NCBI RefSeq assembly: GCF_027922305.1
Contig: NZ_BSFK01000007.1
Location: 1-64,000 of the forward strand
DNA from: Methylopila jiangsuensis
GTDB taxonomy: Bacteria > Pseudomonadota > Alphaproteobacteria > Rhizobiales > Methylopilaceae
DNA length: 64,000 nt
Direction of reading: 5' to 3'
In this document: positions 45,860 through 53,654 of the stretch, piece by piece
Layout: the number at the start of each line of letters is the position of its first letter
How positions within the stretch are numbered: the stretch's first letter is position 1
Made by a program: the position numbers and the translations under genes
Notes under the pieces: generated by a model
The model's database searches: none
Told to the model about the DNA's origin: nothing
The model's input: the letters and a program-made list of their open reading frames with translations, nothing else

Positions 45860-46225
45860 ATGAGGCCCCTGATTCACCCGGCGATCGAAGATGTGCGCCC
45901 GGAAGCGATCATCCACGCGCTGTCCGACCCCAACCGCGCCGCGATCTTCGCGAAGATCATGCGGGCCGGCTGCGTGCAGGCCTGCTCCGCCGTGGCGGCG
46001 TTGGGCGATCGGGTGATCCCCAAGTCGTCGCTCTCCAATCATTTCAAGGTGCTGCGCGAGGCCGGCCTGATCCGCAGCGAACGTCACGGGGTCGAACTGC
46101 GGAACCATTCGCGCTGGGCGGAAGTGGAGGAGCGCTTTCCCGGTCTCCTGCCAGCCATCATCAACGCCTACGCGTCGAACGCCCCGAGCGGCGCGCAGGG
46201 AGCCGGTCCGTCCAAGGGCGAGTGA
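45860..46225 (+). CDS. ArsR-type HTH transcriptional regulator
   Basis: A 121-residue winged-helix protein. ALSDPNRAAIFAKIM and the recognition helix SSLSNHFKVLREAGLI are typical of ArsR-family repressors that do not sense metals. Cysteines at RAGCVQACSAV are close together but no metal site is evident. The ATG at 45860 is chosen over an upstream TTG. It is divergent from the SDR gene at 45007-45753, its probable target. Confidence 0.85.
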   Translation: MRPLIHPAIEDVRPEAIIHALSDPNRAAIFAKIMRAGCVQACSAVAALGDRVIPKSSLSNHFKVLREAGLIRSERHGVELRNHSRWAEVEERFPGLLPAIINAYASNAPSGAQGAGPSKGE

Positions 46226-46352
46226 TCTGACAGTGAGAACGGCGGTCGCCGTTGCGCCGCGCGCCGCCTCCGCCAAACGATGTCCGGCGGGAGGACGTTT
46301 GGTTGGAACTTTCGCGGCGGTGGATCGCTTCCTTCGTAAACAGGAGGAAACC

Positions 46353-46586
46353 ATGGACCGCACGCAGGACATCCGTGATCGCGCCTACCAGATCTGGATC
46401 GAGGAAGGGCAGCCCAGCGGTCGCGAGCGCGAGCACTGGGAGCAGGCCAGCCGGGAATTGGGCGACGACGGCGGCGAGGCCGCCTCCAAGCGGCAGGCGG
46501 CGCCGGGCACGGCGGTCGGCGGCGGCGAAAAGGCGGCCGCTGCGCTGTCTGGGAGCGATGCTCCTCCGCGTCGCAAGCCGGCCTAA
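46353..46586 (+). CDS. DUF2934 domain-containing small protein
   Basis: A 77-residue protein with the DUF2934 motif near the N-terminus (DRAYQIWIEEGQPSGREREH), followed by a low-complexity Gly/Ala tail and a basic end. A GGAGGAAACC binding site decides the start. Such proteins are common in alphaproteobacteria, often stress-linked; no function is known. Confidence 0.85.
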   Translation: MDRTQDIRDRAYQIWIEEGQPSGREREHWEQASRELGDDGGEAASKRQAAPGTAVGGGEKAAAALSGSDAPPRRKPA

Positions 46587-46691
46587 TTTCACGGTTGTCG
46601 CCGCGCCGACGGGATCGGATCGGCGCGGCGGAGACCGGGGCGCAAACCCGGCGATTGAACCGCGCCGGAGCCCGGAGCGACTAAGCGGTCG

Positions 46692-46946
46692 TCAATGCGG
46701 CTGGGTCGGGAGGGTGTACCCGCCGGTGCGGATGCGTTCGGGCAGGCGCTCCACGAAGCTCGCGGTCGCTTCCTCGCCGAAAAACAGCACGAACTCCTTC
46801 AGCGCCGCGAACAGCGCGGCGTGGGCCACGCAATCGGGCGCGAGGCCGTCGAGCAGCGCTTCCTCCCAGGCCTCGTCCAGATAGACCAGAGCCGCGCGGC
46901 GGTCGTCGGTCACCGCGTCGTCAGTCTTCGAATCGTTCTGCGCCAT
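46692..46946 (-). CDS. Hypothetical protein (84 residues)
   Basis: A small acidic protein starting MAQNDSKTDDAVTDD, with a helical middle (DEAWEEALLDGLAPDCVAHA) and VLFFGEEATASFVERLPERI near the end. It is soluble and has no recognised motif. Composition and an isolated position between DUF2934 and TIGR02301 support a real gene. Confidence 0.65.
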   Translation of the reverse strand: MAQNDSKTDDAVTDDRRAALVYLDEAWEEALLDGLAPDCVAHAALFAALKEFVLFFGEEATASFVERLPERIRTGGYTLPTQPH

Positions 46947-47055
46947 TCCATGTCCTTCCGTCCCACCCTGAATCTAGCGGAACGCGGCGCAAAGTGGATC
47001 GATTCTGGAAGAAACGGTTAACGCCGAAGGGACAATTCGACAGGTTTCCCGGCTT

Positions 47056-47505
47056 TCACGGCCCGTAGCGCTCGCTGACGTCGGTCGCCACCGCCTTCGC
47101 CTCGGCCAGGAACCGGCGCGCGGCGAGCTCCGCCGCCGGCGTGCAGGCGCGGTAGCTGCGGGCCCAGGCGCGGTAGCTGTCGTTGAAGGCGCCGGCCAGG
47201 CGGTCCCGCCGCTCGGGCGATGCGCCTTCCGCCAGCACCAGGCTCGCCATGCGCTCGCGCCAGACGCCCGCGTCCGAGGCCCCGCACACGGCGCGCAGGT
47301 GGTGAAGCCCGCCCAGCACCTGAGCCAGCCGGATGAGCTGCGGCTCGTAGGGCGGCGCGGACGCGGGCGCAGGGGAGGGGGCGTTCGCGGCCGGCGGGGC
47401 CTTGGGCGGCGTCCTGCGCTCGCCCGCGCCCGATTGCGCCGCGGCCTCGCCTGAGGCGGCCAGCGCGAACACGAACAGGAGAAGGAAGCGCGCGGCCGTC
47501 GTCAC
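47056..47505 (-). CDS. TIGR02301 family exported protein
   Basis: About 149 residues from the GTG at 47505, which gives a clean signal peptide (MTTAARFLLLFVFALAASGE, ending AAAQ); a TTG at 47541 would add 12 residues in front. The mature part has YEPQLIRLAQVLGGLHHLRA, an AVCG cysteine, and the FNDSYRAWARSYRACTPAAE block typical of TIGR02301, a family found in Hyphomicrobiales. The function is unknown. It follows the NUDIX gene closely, a recurrent pairing. Confidence 0.82.
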   Translation of the reverse strand: MTTAARFLLLFVFALAASGEAAAQSGAGERRTPPKAPPAANAPSPAPASAPPYEPQLIRLAQVLGGLHHLRAVCGASDAGVWRERMASLVLAEGASPERRDRLAGAFNDSYRAWARSYRACTPAAELAARRFLAEAKAVATDVSERYGP

Positions 47506-47546
47506 GGGCGCGACTGTGCCGCGAGGCTCTGGCCGTGACAAGCGCG

Positions 47547-47990
47547 TCAGCCCGCCCTCTCCACCGCCGCGGCCACCAGCGGCCCGAGCCGTGGCGTGGT
47601 CTCGAGCGCCGCGAGCGCGTCCGGCGCGAACCAGCCGACCTCAAGCGCCTCGGGGCCGGGAACGCCGTCGCCCGCGCGCCAGCGGCCGGCGAAGGCCAGG
47701 ATCGTCACATGTCGCTCCACCGCGCCGTCGTCCGCCTTCAGGATCACGTCCACCACGTCGATCAGCCCGGCGATGTGGGCCGAGACCCCGGTCTCCTCGG
47801 TCAATTCGCGCAGCGCCGCCTCGGCGGCGGTCTCGCCCAGCTCGATCATGCCGCCCGGCGCGGACCAGACGCCGCGCATGGGAGCCGCCCCCCGGCGCGC
47901 CAGCAGCGCCCGGCCGTCGCGCACGCAGATCAGGCTCGCGGCGACGAACGGGCGCGACGGCCGGGTCCGCAGGGTGTCGTCTCCGCTCAT
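47547..47990 (-). CDS. NUDIX hydrolase
   Basis: A 147-residue NUDIX protein. The nudix box occupies about residues 47-69 (GGMIELGETAAEAALRE, then LTEETGV) with all metal-binding glutamates present. The substrate (nucleoside diphosphate derivative, ADP-ribose or similar) cannot be read from sequence. The start overlaps the stop of the upstream gene at 47987 (ATGA). Confidence 0.92.
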   Translation of the reverse strand: MSGDDTLRTRPSRPFVAASLICVRDGRALLARRGAAPMRGVWSAPGGMIELGETAAEAALRELTEETGVSAHIAGLIDVVDVILKADDGAVERHVTILAFAGRWRAGDGVPGPEALEVGWFAPDALAALETTPRLGPLVAAAVERAG

Positions 47991-48451
47991 GCCCGGGACA
48001 GATCGCCGTGGATGACCGCGTCCGCGCGCGCGAGCAGCGGCCGCGTCTCGGCCGCGAATCCCGGGGCAAGCCGCGGAACGGCGTCCGCCGGCGCGTCGCG
48101 CAGCCGGCCCTGCGCCGCTGAAAGCCAGCCGTTCAGGTCGGCGATGGCGGCGTCGAAGGCGGCGCGAATCCGCGGATCGGCGGCCTCGTAGGCGGCGATC
48201 GCCACATGGCGGCCGCTGAGCGCCGAACGTTCGAAATGCGCCCGGTAGGACAGCGGCGCCCAGTCGAGCACGTCGTCGACCAGTTCCGGCATGTCGCCGA
48301 GCAGTTCGAGCAGCATGATCATTTCATTGAAATGGTTGAGGTAATCCGTCGCGAGCCCGGTGTCTGGGTCCACGTTGGCCTGGATCATCTCCTCCCGCGA
48401 GGGCGCGGCGGGAGGGGCAAGCGTCTCGATTTCGGATGCGACGGCGGACAT
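47987..48451 (-). CDS. Conserved hypothetical protein upstream of NUDIX
   Basis: A 154-residue acidic, helical protein (LNHFNEMIMLLELLGDMPEL, then APLSYRAHFERSALSGRH). It has no signal peptide or cofactor motif. It is the first gene of a three-gene minus-strand run with NUDIX and TIGR02301 and is coupled to NUDIX by a four-base overlap. I do not know a function; it looks like a lineage-conserved alphaproteobacterial protein. Confidence 0.72.
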   Translation of the reverse strand: MSAVASEIETLAPPAAPSREEMIQANVDPDTGLATDYLNHFNEMIMLLELLGDMPELVDDVLDWAPLSYRAHFERSALSGRHVAIAAYEAADPRIRAAFDAAIADLNGWLSAAQGRLRDAPADAVPRLAPGFAAETRPLLARADAVIHGDLSRA

Positions 48452-48559
48452 AGACGAACGTTCCAGAGGCGCCTCGGTCGAGGGGCGCCAAGATCATCCT
48501 AGGCATCCGCTTTCGCGGGCGTTAAGCCTAAGGCCACGGTCGGGTCAGGAAAACTTCGT

Positions 48560-49267
48560 ATGTGTGGACGTTTCGCGCAGACGAGCGGCAGAAAGGCCAT
48601 CGAAGCCCTCGTCGGATCGATGGAGGGCGACGATCTACCCTCCCGCTACAACATCGCGCCCACCCAGCCCGTGGCGGCGGTTCTGGCGGAGAACGGCGTC
48701 CGGACGCTCGCGGCCCATCGCTGGGGGCTGGTGCCGAGCTTCGCCGCCGACGAACGCGCGCTGCCGGTGATGTTCAACGCCCGCGCCGAGACGCTGGCGC
48801 AGAAGGCGGTGTTCCGCTCGGCGCTGCAGCGCCGGCGCTGCCTCGTGCCGGCGGACGGCTGGTACGAATGGAAATCGGTCGGCCGATTCAAGCAGCCCTA
48901 TCTGATCCGGCGGCCGGACCGGCGCCCGTTCCTGTTCGCCGGCCTGTGGGAGAGCTGGACCCGCCCGGACGGCTCCGAACTGCGCTCGGTCGCGATCGTC
49001 ACCGTCACCGCGAGCCCGGACCTCGCCGGCATCCACGAGCGCATGCCGGCGGCGCTGCCGGAGGAGATGTTCGAAGCCTGGCTCGACACGCGGGTGGACG
49101 GCCGCAGCCTTGCGCTGCGGGGCTTGCACCCGGCACCGGTCGGCGCCTTCGAGGCGGTCGCGGTCGGCGCCCGGGTCAACCAGGCCTCCAACGACGATCC
49201 GGAGGTGCAGCGGCCGGTCTATCCGCCCAAAGAGCCGCTGGAGCTGGCGCAGCCGCGGCTGATCTGA
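48560..49267 (+). CDS. SRAP domain protein (YedK/HMCES family)
   Basis: A 235-residue SRAP protein. Cys2, exposed after Met removal (MCGRFAQ), is the residue that forms a thiazolidine crosslink with abasic sites in single-stranded DNA. The conserved NARAET, CLVPADGWYEW and HERMP blocks are all present. The family shields abasic sites at forks. It is divergent from the minus-strand run before it. No LexA box is seen upstream. Confidence 0.94.
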   Translation: MCGRFAQTSGRKAIEALVGSMEGDDLPSRYNIAPTQPVAAVLAENGVRTLAAHRWGLVPSFAADERALPVMFNARAETLAQKAVFRSALQRRRCLVPADGWYEWKSVGRFKQPYLIRRPDRRPFLFAGLWESWTRPDGSELRSVAIVTVTASPDLAGIHERMPAALPEEMFEAWLDTRVDGRSLALRGLHPAPVGAFEAVAVGARVNQASNDDPEVQRPVYPPKEPLELAQPRLI

Positions 49268-49277
49268 GACCGGAGCG

Positions 49278-49568
49278 TCAGCCCTTGGTGGAGAGCGCCC
49301 GGCCGCGGGGCGAAATGCGCTCGGCGTCCTCGTAGAGCACGGGCCGCACGCATTCGCTGGGGACGCGCACCACATAGGTGCGCTTGATCCAGCGGCAGGC
49401 GGCGTAGCCGTAATCGCCCGCGTAGCAGACCTGCTCCTTGTAGGGCGTCTTGAACACGCGGACGGGCTCGCAGCGGCGCGCCGCCTCGTGCCCGGCCTGG
49501 GCCGCGCCGCCGGTGACGAGCAACTGCAGGGCGAGCGCGAACATCAGACGTCCGGCCAGACGGGTCAT
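49278..49568 (-). CDS. Small exported hypothetical protein
   Basis: A 96-residue protein from the ATG at 49568, giving a signal peptide (MTRLAGRLMFALALQLLVTG, ending AQA). The mature part has four cysteines (RRCEP, QVCYA, AACRW, SECVR), suggesting two disulfides in the periplasm. I do not recognise the family. It converges on the SRAP gene, ten bases away. Confidence 0.72.
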   Translation of the reverse strand: MTRLAGRLMFALALQLLVTGGAAQAGHEAARRCEPVRVFKTPYKEQVCYAGDYGYAACRWIKRTYVVRVPSECVRPVLYEDAERISPRGRALSTKG

Positions 49569-49625
49569 CGGGGCTACTCCATACACAAACCCACGCAAAC
49601 GCCGCCCACCTTCGCGCCTGCGGCG

Positions 49626-51044
49626 TTAAGGGCGGGTTTCCGACAGGATCGCGCCGGGGTTGAGCAGGCCCTTGGGGTCGAGCGCCCGCTTCACCGCCCG
49701 CATCAGGTCGAGCTCCACGTCGGACTTCACCTCCGCCAGCAGCCCGCGCTTCAGCCGGCCGACGCCGTGCTCGGCGGCGACCGAGCCGCCGTAGCGGGCG
49801 ACCACCGCATGCACCACCCGGTTCATGGCGTCCCAGCCGGCGAGATAGGCCGCCTTGTCGGCCCCCACGGGCTGGGACACGTTGAAGTGGATGTTGCCGT
49901 CGCCGATGTGGCCGAACGCCACCACCCGCGCGTCCGGCGCGTGGTCCGCCACCGCCGCCGTCGCCTCCGTCACGAACTCCGCGACCGAGGACAGCGGCAC
50001 GGACACGTCGTGCTTGATGGAGCCGCCTTCGTGGCCCTGCACCTCCGACAGCCCATGCCTTATGCGCCAGAACGCCTGCGCCTGCTCGCCCGAGGCCGCG
50101 ATCGCCGCGTCCTCCACCACGCCGGCCTCGAACGCCTCGCCGAGGATGGTCTCCAGGGTCTCGGCGAGGCCGCCCTCCAGCGGGGAGGACAGCTCCAGCA
50201 GGATGTACCAGGGGTGCGGGCCCTCCAGCGGATCGCGGGTTCCGGCCATGTGGCGGAAGGTGAAGTCGAGCCCGATGCGCGGCATCAGCTCGCAGCCGGT
50301 GAGCGTCGGCCCCGCATGGGCGCGGGCGATGCGGAACAGCTCCACCGCCGCCTGGGGCGAGGCGAGGCCCGCCAGCGCGGTCGCGGTCTCCCGCGGCGCC
50401 GGATAGAGCTTCAGCACCGCGGCGGTGACGACGCCCAGCGTGCCCTCCGAACCGATGAACAGGTGCTTCAGGTCGTAGCCGGTGTTGTCCTTGCGCAGCC
50501 GTCGCAGCCCGTTCCAGATCCGCCCGTCCGGCAGCACCGCCTCCACGCCCAGCACCAGATCGCGCATGTTGCCATAGGCCAGCACCGCGGTGCCGCCGGC
50601 GTTGGTGGCGATGTTGCCGCCGATGGTGCAGCTGCCTTCCGAGCCGAGGCTCAAGGGGAACAGCCGCCCGGCCTCCGCCGCCGCCTCCTGCGCCCGCTGC
50701 AGCGTGACGCCCGCCTCCGCCACCATAAGCGCGCCGCCGGCGTCCACCTCGCGGATGCGGTCGAGCTTCGCGGTGGAGAGCAGGATCTGCGCGCCGTCGG
50801 GGGAGGGGGTCTGGCCGCCCACCAGCCCGGTGTTGCCGCCCTGGGGCACCACCGCCACGTCGTTGTCGTAAGCGAGCGCAAGGATGGCGGACACCTGCTC
50901 CACCGTGCGCGGCGTGAGCGCCAGCGCCGCCTTGCCGCGATAGAGGCCGCGCGGCTCCACGAGCTTGGGGGCGGCGGCGTCCCCGTCCAGCGCGTCGCGG
51001 TCGGCCACCAGGGCGCGGAAGCGGGCTTCGAGTTCGGGCGTCAT
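49626..51044 (-). CDS. FAD-linked oxidase (D-2-hydroxyacid dehydrogenase type)
   Basis: About 472 residues of the GlcD/vanillyl-alcohol-oxidase fold. The FAD-binding PCMH domain has VVPQGGNTGLVGGQTPS and LGSEGSCTIGGNIATNAGG. The C-terminal domain has FGHIGDGNIHFNVSQP and AEHGVGRLKRGLL. This pattern fits the D-lactate/D-2-hydroxyglutarate dehydrogenase branch; which acid it oxidises is open. It starts 19 bp after tsaC and is probably in the same transcript. Confidence 0.9.
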   Translation of the reverse strand: MTPELEARFRALVADRDALDGDAAAPKLVEPRGLYRGKAALALTPRTVEQVSAILALAYDNDVAVVPQGGNTGLVGGQTPSPDGAQILLSTAKLDRIREVDAGGALMVAEAGVTLQRAQEAAAEAGRLFPLSLGSEGSCTIGGNIATNAGGTAVLAYGNMRDLVLGVEAVLPDGRIWNGLRRLRKDNTGYDLKHLFIGSEGTLGVVTAAVLKLYPAPRETATALAGLASPQAAVELFRIARAHAGPTLTGCELMPRIGLDFTFRHMAGTRDPLEGPHPWYILLELSSPLEGGLAETLETILGEAFEAGVVEDAAIAASGEQAQAFWRIRHGLSEVQGHEGGSIKHDVSVPLSSVAEFVTEATAAVADHAPDARVVAFGHIGDGNIHFNVSQPVGADKAAYLAGWDAMNRVVHAVVARYGGSVAAEHGVGRLKRGLLAEVKSDVELDLMRAVKRALDPKGLLNPGAILSETRP

Positions 51045-51063
51045 CACAGGCTCGCGTAAGGCG

Positions 51064-52059
51064 TCAGGGGCGGGGGGCGGCGGCGCGGGCGAGCCGGTCG
51101 CGGATCGCTTCGCCGAGGCCGGCGGCGGGAATGGGCGCGACCGCGATCACGGCCGCGCGGCGATCGAGGGCGCGCAGGGCGCCGAACAGGCGGGCCGCGG
51201 CTTCCGCGGCGTCCCCGCGTGGCGACAGGTTGATCACGGCCACGGCGTCGCCCTCGCCGGGCAGGGGCTCGGGCCCGAAGGCGAGCAGCGCCTCGCCGGG
51301 CCTCACGCTTTCGGCGTCGAGCCGCAGCGCCGCATCGGGCGCGTAGTGGGAGGCGAGGGCGCCGGGGGCCATGGGCGCCTGCGCCGGTGCGGAGCCGGCG
51401 TCCAGCGGGCGCCCCAGCGCGCGTTCGATCTCGTCGCGGGCGATCCCGCCCGGCCGCAGCAGCCGCACCCGGCCGTCGAGGCAGGCGAGAATGGTGGACT
51501 CCACCCCCACCGAGGCGGCGCCGCCGTCGAGCACCGCGTCGATGCGACCGTCGAGGTCGCCGAGCACATGCTCCGCCGTGGTGGGGCTCACCCGGCCGGA
51601 GCGGTTGGCGGAGGGCGCGGCGATGGGGCGACCCGCCGCCTCGATCACGGCGCGGGCGATCGGATGGCCGGGAACCCGGAGCGCGAGCGTGGGCAGCCCG
51701 GACCGCGCGAGATCGCTCACCGCGCAGCCGTCCAGGGCTGGCACCACCAGCGTCAGCGGGCCCGGCCAGAACGCGCGCGCCAGCCGGTCCGCGTCGGCGT
51801 CGAACGCGCCGAAGCGGCGCGCTTCGGAGAGAGAAGACGCATGCGCGATCAGGGGGTTGAACGCCGGCCGCCCCTTGGCGGCGTAGAGCGAGGCCACCGC
51901 GCGCGGGTCGGTGGCGTCGGCGCCGAGGCCGTAGACGGTCTCCGTGGGGAAAGCCACCAGCCCGCCCTGCGCCAGCAGCCGGCCGGCCTCCGCCGTCTCC
52001 GCCGGGCCGAGGCGGCGGGTGACGCGAAGCGGGGTCTGCGGCGCTGCGGTCTGGGTCAC
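51064..52059 (-). CDS. tsaC: L-threonylcarbamoyladenylate synthase, Sua5 type
   Basis: A 331-residue protein starting at a GTG. The YrdC domain (residues 20 to about 205) has LVAFPTETVYGLGADATDP, KGRPAFNPLIAH and SANRSGRVSPTTAEHV. The Sua5 C-terminal domain (about 230-330) follows a linker containing GALASHYAPDA. It makes the threonylcarbamoyl-AMP used for t6A modification of ANN-decoding tRNAs. The two-domain form distinguishes it from short E. coli TsaC. Confidence 0.94.
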   Translation of the reverse strand: MTQTAAPQTPLRVTRRLGPAETAEAGRLLAQGGLVAFPTETVYGLGADATDPRAVASLYAAKGRPAFNPLIAHASSLSEARRFGAFDADADRLARAFWPGPLTLVVPALDGCAVSDLARSGLPTLALRVPGHPIARAVIEAAGRPIAAPSANRSGRVSPTTAEHVLGDLDGRIDAVLDGGAASVGVESTILACLDGRVRLLRPGGIARDEIERALGRPLDAGSAPAQAPMAPGALASHYAPDAALRLDAESVRPGEALLAFGPEPLPGEGDAVAVINLSPRGDAAEAAARLFGALRALDRRAAVIAVAPIPAAGLGEAIRDRLARAAAPRP

Positions 52060-52544
52060 GTCCTGACGGATCTCAAAAGGCTGAACGGCAGGTTCTTGTG
52101 CGCTCCGGGGCTTCCGCGCGCAAGCGGAGAGGGCGGCGCCCGGACGGCGTGGAGCGAGACGACCCCTTCAGTGAGCCCAAGCCGATCTGCTCGACCGCGG
52201 GCGTTCGGCTTTCGGCGCCGGCGAGCCCTGAGGGGCGTCGCATTGAGCTTATCCGGACGTCGTCGATCCATGGTCGTGTTGTGGAACGCTTTCACATGAT
52301 GTTTCGTTGTAAAAACACATCGTCGGATGTCGATGAGCGAATATTCGCCTAAAGATGTCCAACCAAAGTCGTGCAGGAGTTTTAATCATGCACCCTCTGT
52401 CTGGCACCCCGTTCGCGTTCTGGATGACCGCCATGTCCTGGTGGCTCCACGCGCAGAGCCGATAAAGCAGGTCGAGAAGACCTTCCGGCGCCGGGTGCGG
52501 CGAGAAAAGGGCGTCCCATGGGGCGCCCTTTTCTTATGCGCGGT
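52060..52544. other. Gene-free gap with a bidirectional terminator
   Basis: About 485 bp between the divergently starting tsaC and the end of the 52545 gene, which both read on the minus strand. Bases 52290-52400 are AT-richer and may hold the tsaC promoter. No convincing gene is present. The only clear element is the hairpin at 52504-52534. Confidence 0.5.
52504..52534. terminator. Bidirectional intrinsic terminator
   Basis: GAAAAGGGCG and CGCCCTTTTC are perfect 10-bp arms, with an A run on one side and a T run on the other, so it can act in both directions. It lies 11 bp after the stop of the minus-strand gene at 52545 and most likely terminates that gene. Confidence 0.85.
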
Positions 52545-53312
52545 TCACGACAGCCAGATCTCCAGCGTGCCGCGCCTTGGCGCCGTGGAGCGCCTGCGGA
52601 AGTCCTGCGTGAGCGGCGCGGCGCCGTCCATCTGCTTCAGCGCGCTTTCGAGCTTCGCCGCGGCGGCCTCGTCGCCGTCGTAGAAGAACCGCACCAGATC
52701 GCGCCGCACCGCACGGGGCACGCCGCGCACGGCGGCGACGTCCACGCCCTGCTCGCGCAACGCGTGGGCCAAGCTCGCCGCCCGGCGCCGCGCTTCCGGA
52801 TCGTTCGCGCGCACATGGATGAACACCCGCACGCCTGTGGCCTCAGAGGCGGAGGCCGCGCTTTCCGCAGGAGGACGGCCGGAGGTCTCGTCCGTCTGCG
52901 CTGACGCCAGCTCCTCCTTCGCGTCAGAGGGCGAAAGCGGCGCCGTGAGCTCGGAAATCTCGCGCTGCAGCGCCTCCCGTTTCGCGGTCAGATCGCGCAG
53001 GCGCGCTTCCTCCGCCTCGGCGGCTTCCGTCGCGGCGCGGAGGCGGCGTTCGATCGCCGCAAGCTCGGTCCCGGAGGGTGCGGCCGCAACCGCGCCGGCG
53101 GTCGCGGCCGCAGGGCGCGATTCGTCGCGGGGCGCTTCAGACGCCGGTTCGCCGGACCCGGCGGCCCAGGCCGCGAGCGCGACCGTCGCCAGTCCAAGAG
53201 CCAGAAGCATTGGACGTTTTGGCCACTTGGCCGCTTTCGCCTCCCGCTGCATGAAGGCGGAAGCGCCGGTGAGCGGCGTGCGGTCCTGTGACTTCGCCCT
53301 GTCGGCCGTCAT
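52545..53312 (-). CDS. Membrane-anchored coiled-coil protein of unknown function
   Basis: A 255-residue protein. A cytoplasmic N-terminus of about 33 residues is followed by one transmembrane segment (MLLALGLATVALAAWAAGSG), an Ala/Pro-rich linker, a coiled coil (LAAIERRLRAATEAAEAEEA region, about 85-125) and a C-terminal alpha/beta domain (VRVFIHVRANDPEARRRAAS to FFYDGDEAAAAKLESAL). That domain resembles small periplasmic LytR-C-like folds. It is probably an envelope protein; no function is assigned. Confidence 0.72.
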   Translation of the reverse strand: MTADRAKSQDRTPLTGASAFMQREAKAAKWPKRPMLLALGLATVALAAWAAGSGEPASEAPRDESRPAAATAGAVAAAPSGTELAAIERRLRAATEAAEAEEARLRDLTAKREALQREISELTAPLSPSDAKEELASAQTDETSGRPPAESAASASEATGVRVFIHVRANDPEARRRAASLAHALREQGVDVAAVRGVPRAVRRDLVRFFYDGDEAAAAKLESALKQMDGAAPLTQDFRRRSTAPRRGTLEIWLS

Positions 53313-53523
53313 GGATTGCTCCTCTCCCGCTCCTCAATGGTCATAGCGCTCTTCCGTGGCCGATCCAGCATCGGCGACCGGAAGTGCGGCTGTCGCGCGG
53401 CCATATTGCGACGCAATATCGCCGTCATTGCGTGCAGATGCACGACAAAATCCCGAGCATTTCAGATGTTCCCGGCGAGGTGTGGCACCGGGTAAACGCA
53501 TGACAGCAATGCGCTGGGTTGCG

Positions 53524-53552
53524 TTGCAGCATGGCGGGCGGCCCGGTATACC
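53524..53552 (+). promoter_or_regulatory. Candidate promoter of the MmgR-like sRNA
   Basis: TTGCAG at 53524-53529, a 17-base spacer, and TATACC at 53547-53552. The spacing is ideal, and a start site near 53559 would give a transcript of about 80 nt ending at the terminator T run at 53639. Confidence 0.6.
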
Positions 53553-53558
53553 CAGTCT

Positions 53559-53639
53559 TGTGTCTGGCTCTGGTCGGACGCAGCCCTCCTTGGGCGTTTC
53601 CTCCCTAGACTTTGGGCCGGCTTGCCGGCCCTTTTTTTT
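53559..53639 (+). ncRNA. mmgR: MmgR-like (alpha-r8 family) small RNA
   Basis: The stretch carries the 10-base motif TTTCCTCCCT at 53598-53607, an anti-Shine-Dalgarno-like single-stranded stretch known as the invariant feature of MmgR/alpha-r8 sRNAs in alphaproteobacteria. A strong intrinsic terminator (GGGCCGG-CTTG-CCGGCCC, then eight T) follows a few bases later. A promoter with ideal spacing lies upstream, and the predicted length of about 80 nt matches MmgR (about 77 nt). In Sinorhizobium meliloti MmgR limits polyhydroxybutyrate accumulation under nitrogen limitation. The gap between 53313 and 53654 otherwise has no gene. Confidence 0.75.
53614..53639 (+). terminator. Intrinsic terminator of the MmgR-like sRNA
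   Basis: GGGCCGGC and GCCGGCCC are separated by two bases (effectively a 7-bp stem with a CTTG loop) and followed by eight T residues. It ends 15 bp before the start of the MFS gene, so it also shields that gene from upstream transcription. Confidence 0.88.
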
Positions 53640-53654
53640 GGCCGGAGCCGATCC

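Noticed and set aside
49488-51059. 523-codon plus-strand open frame opposite the FAD-linked oxidase
   Set aside because: Shadow of the oxidase gene; no ribosome binding site and no recognisable domain.
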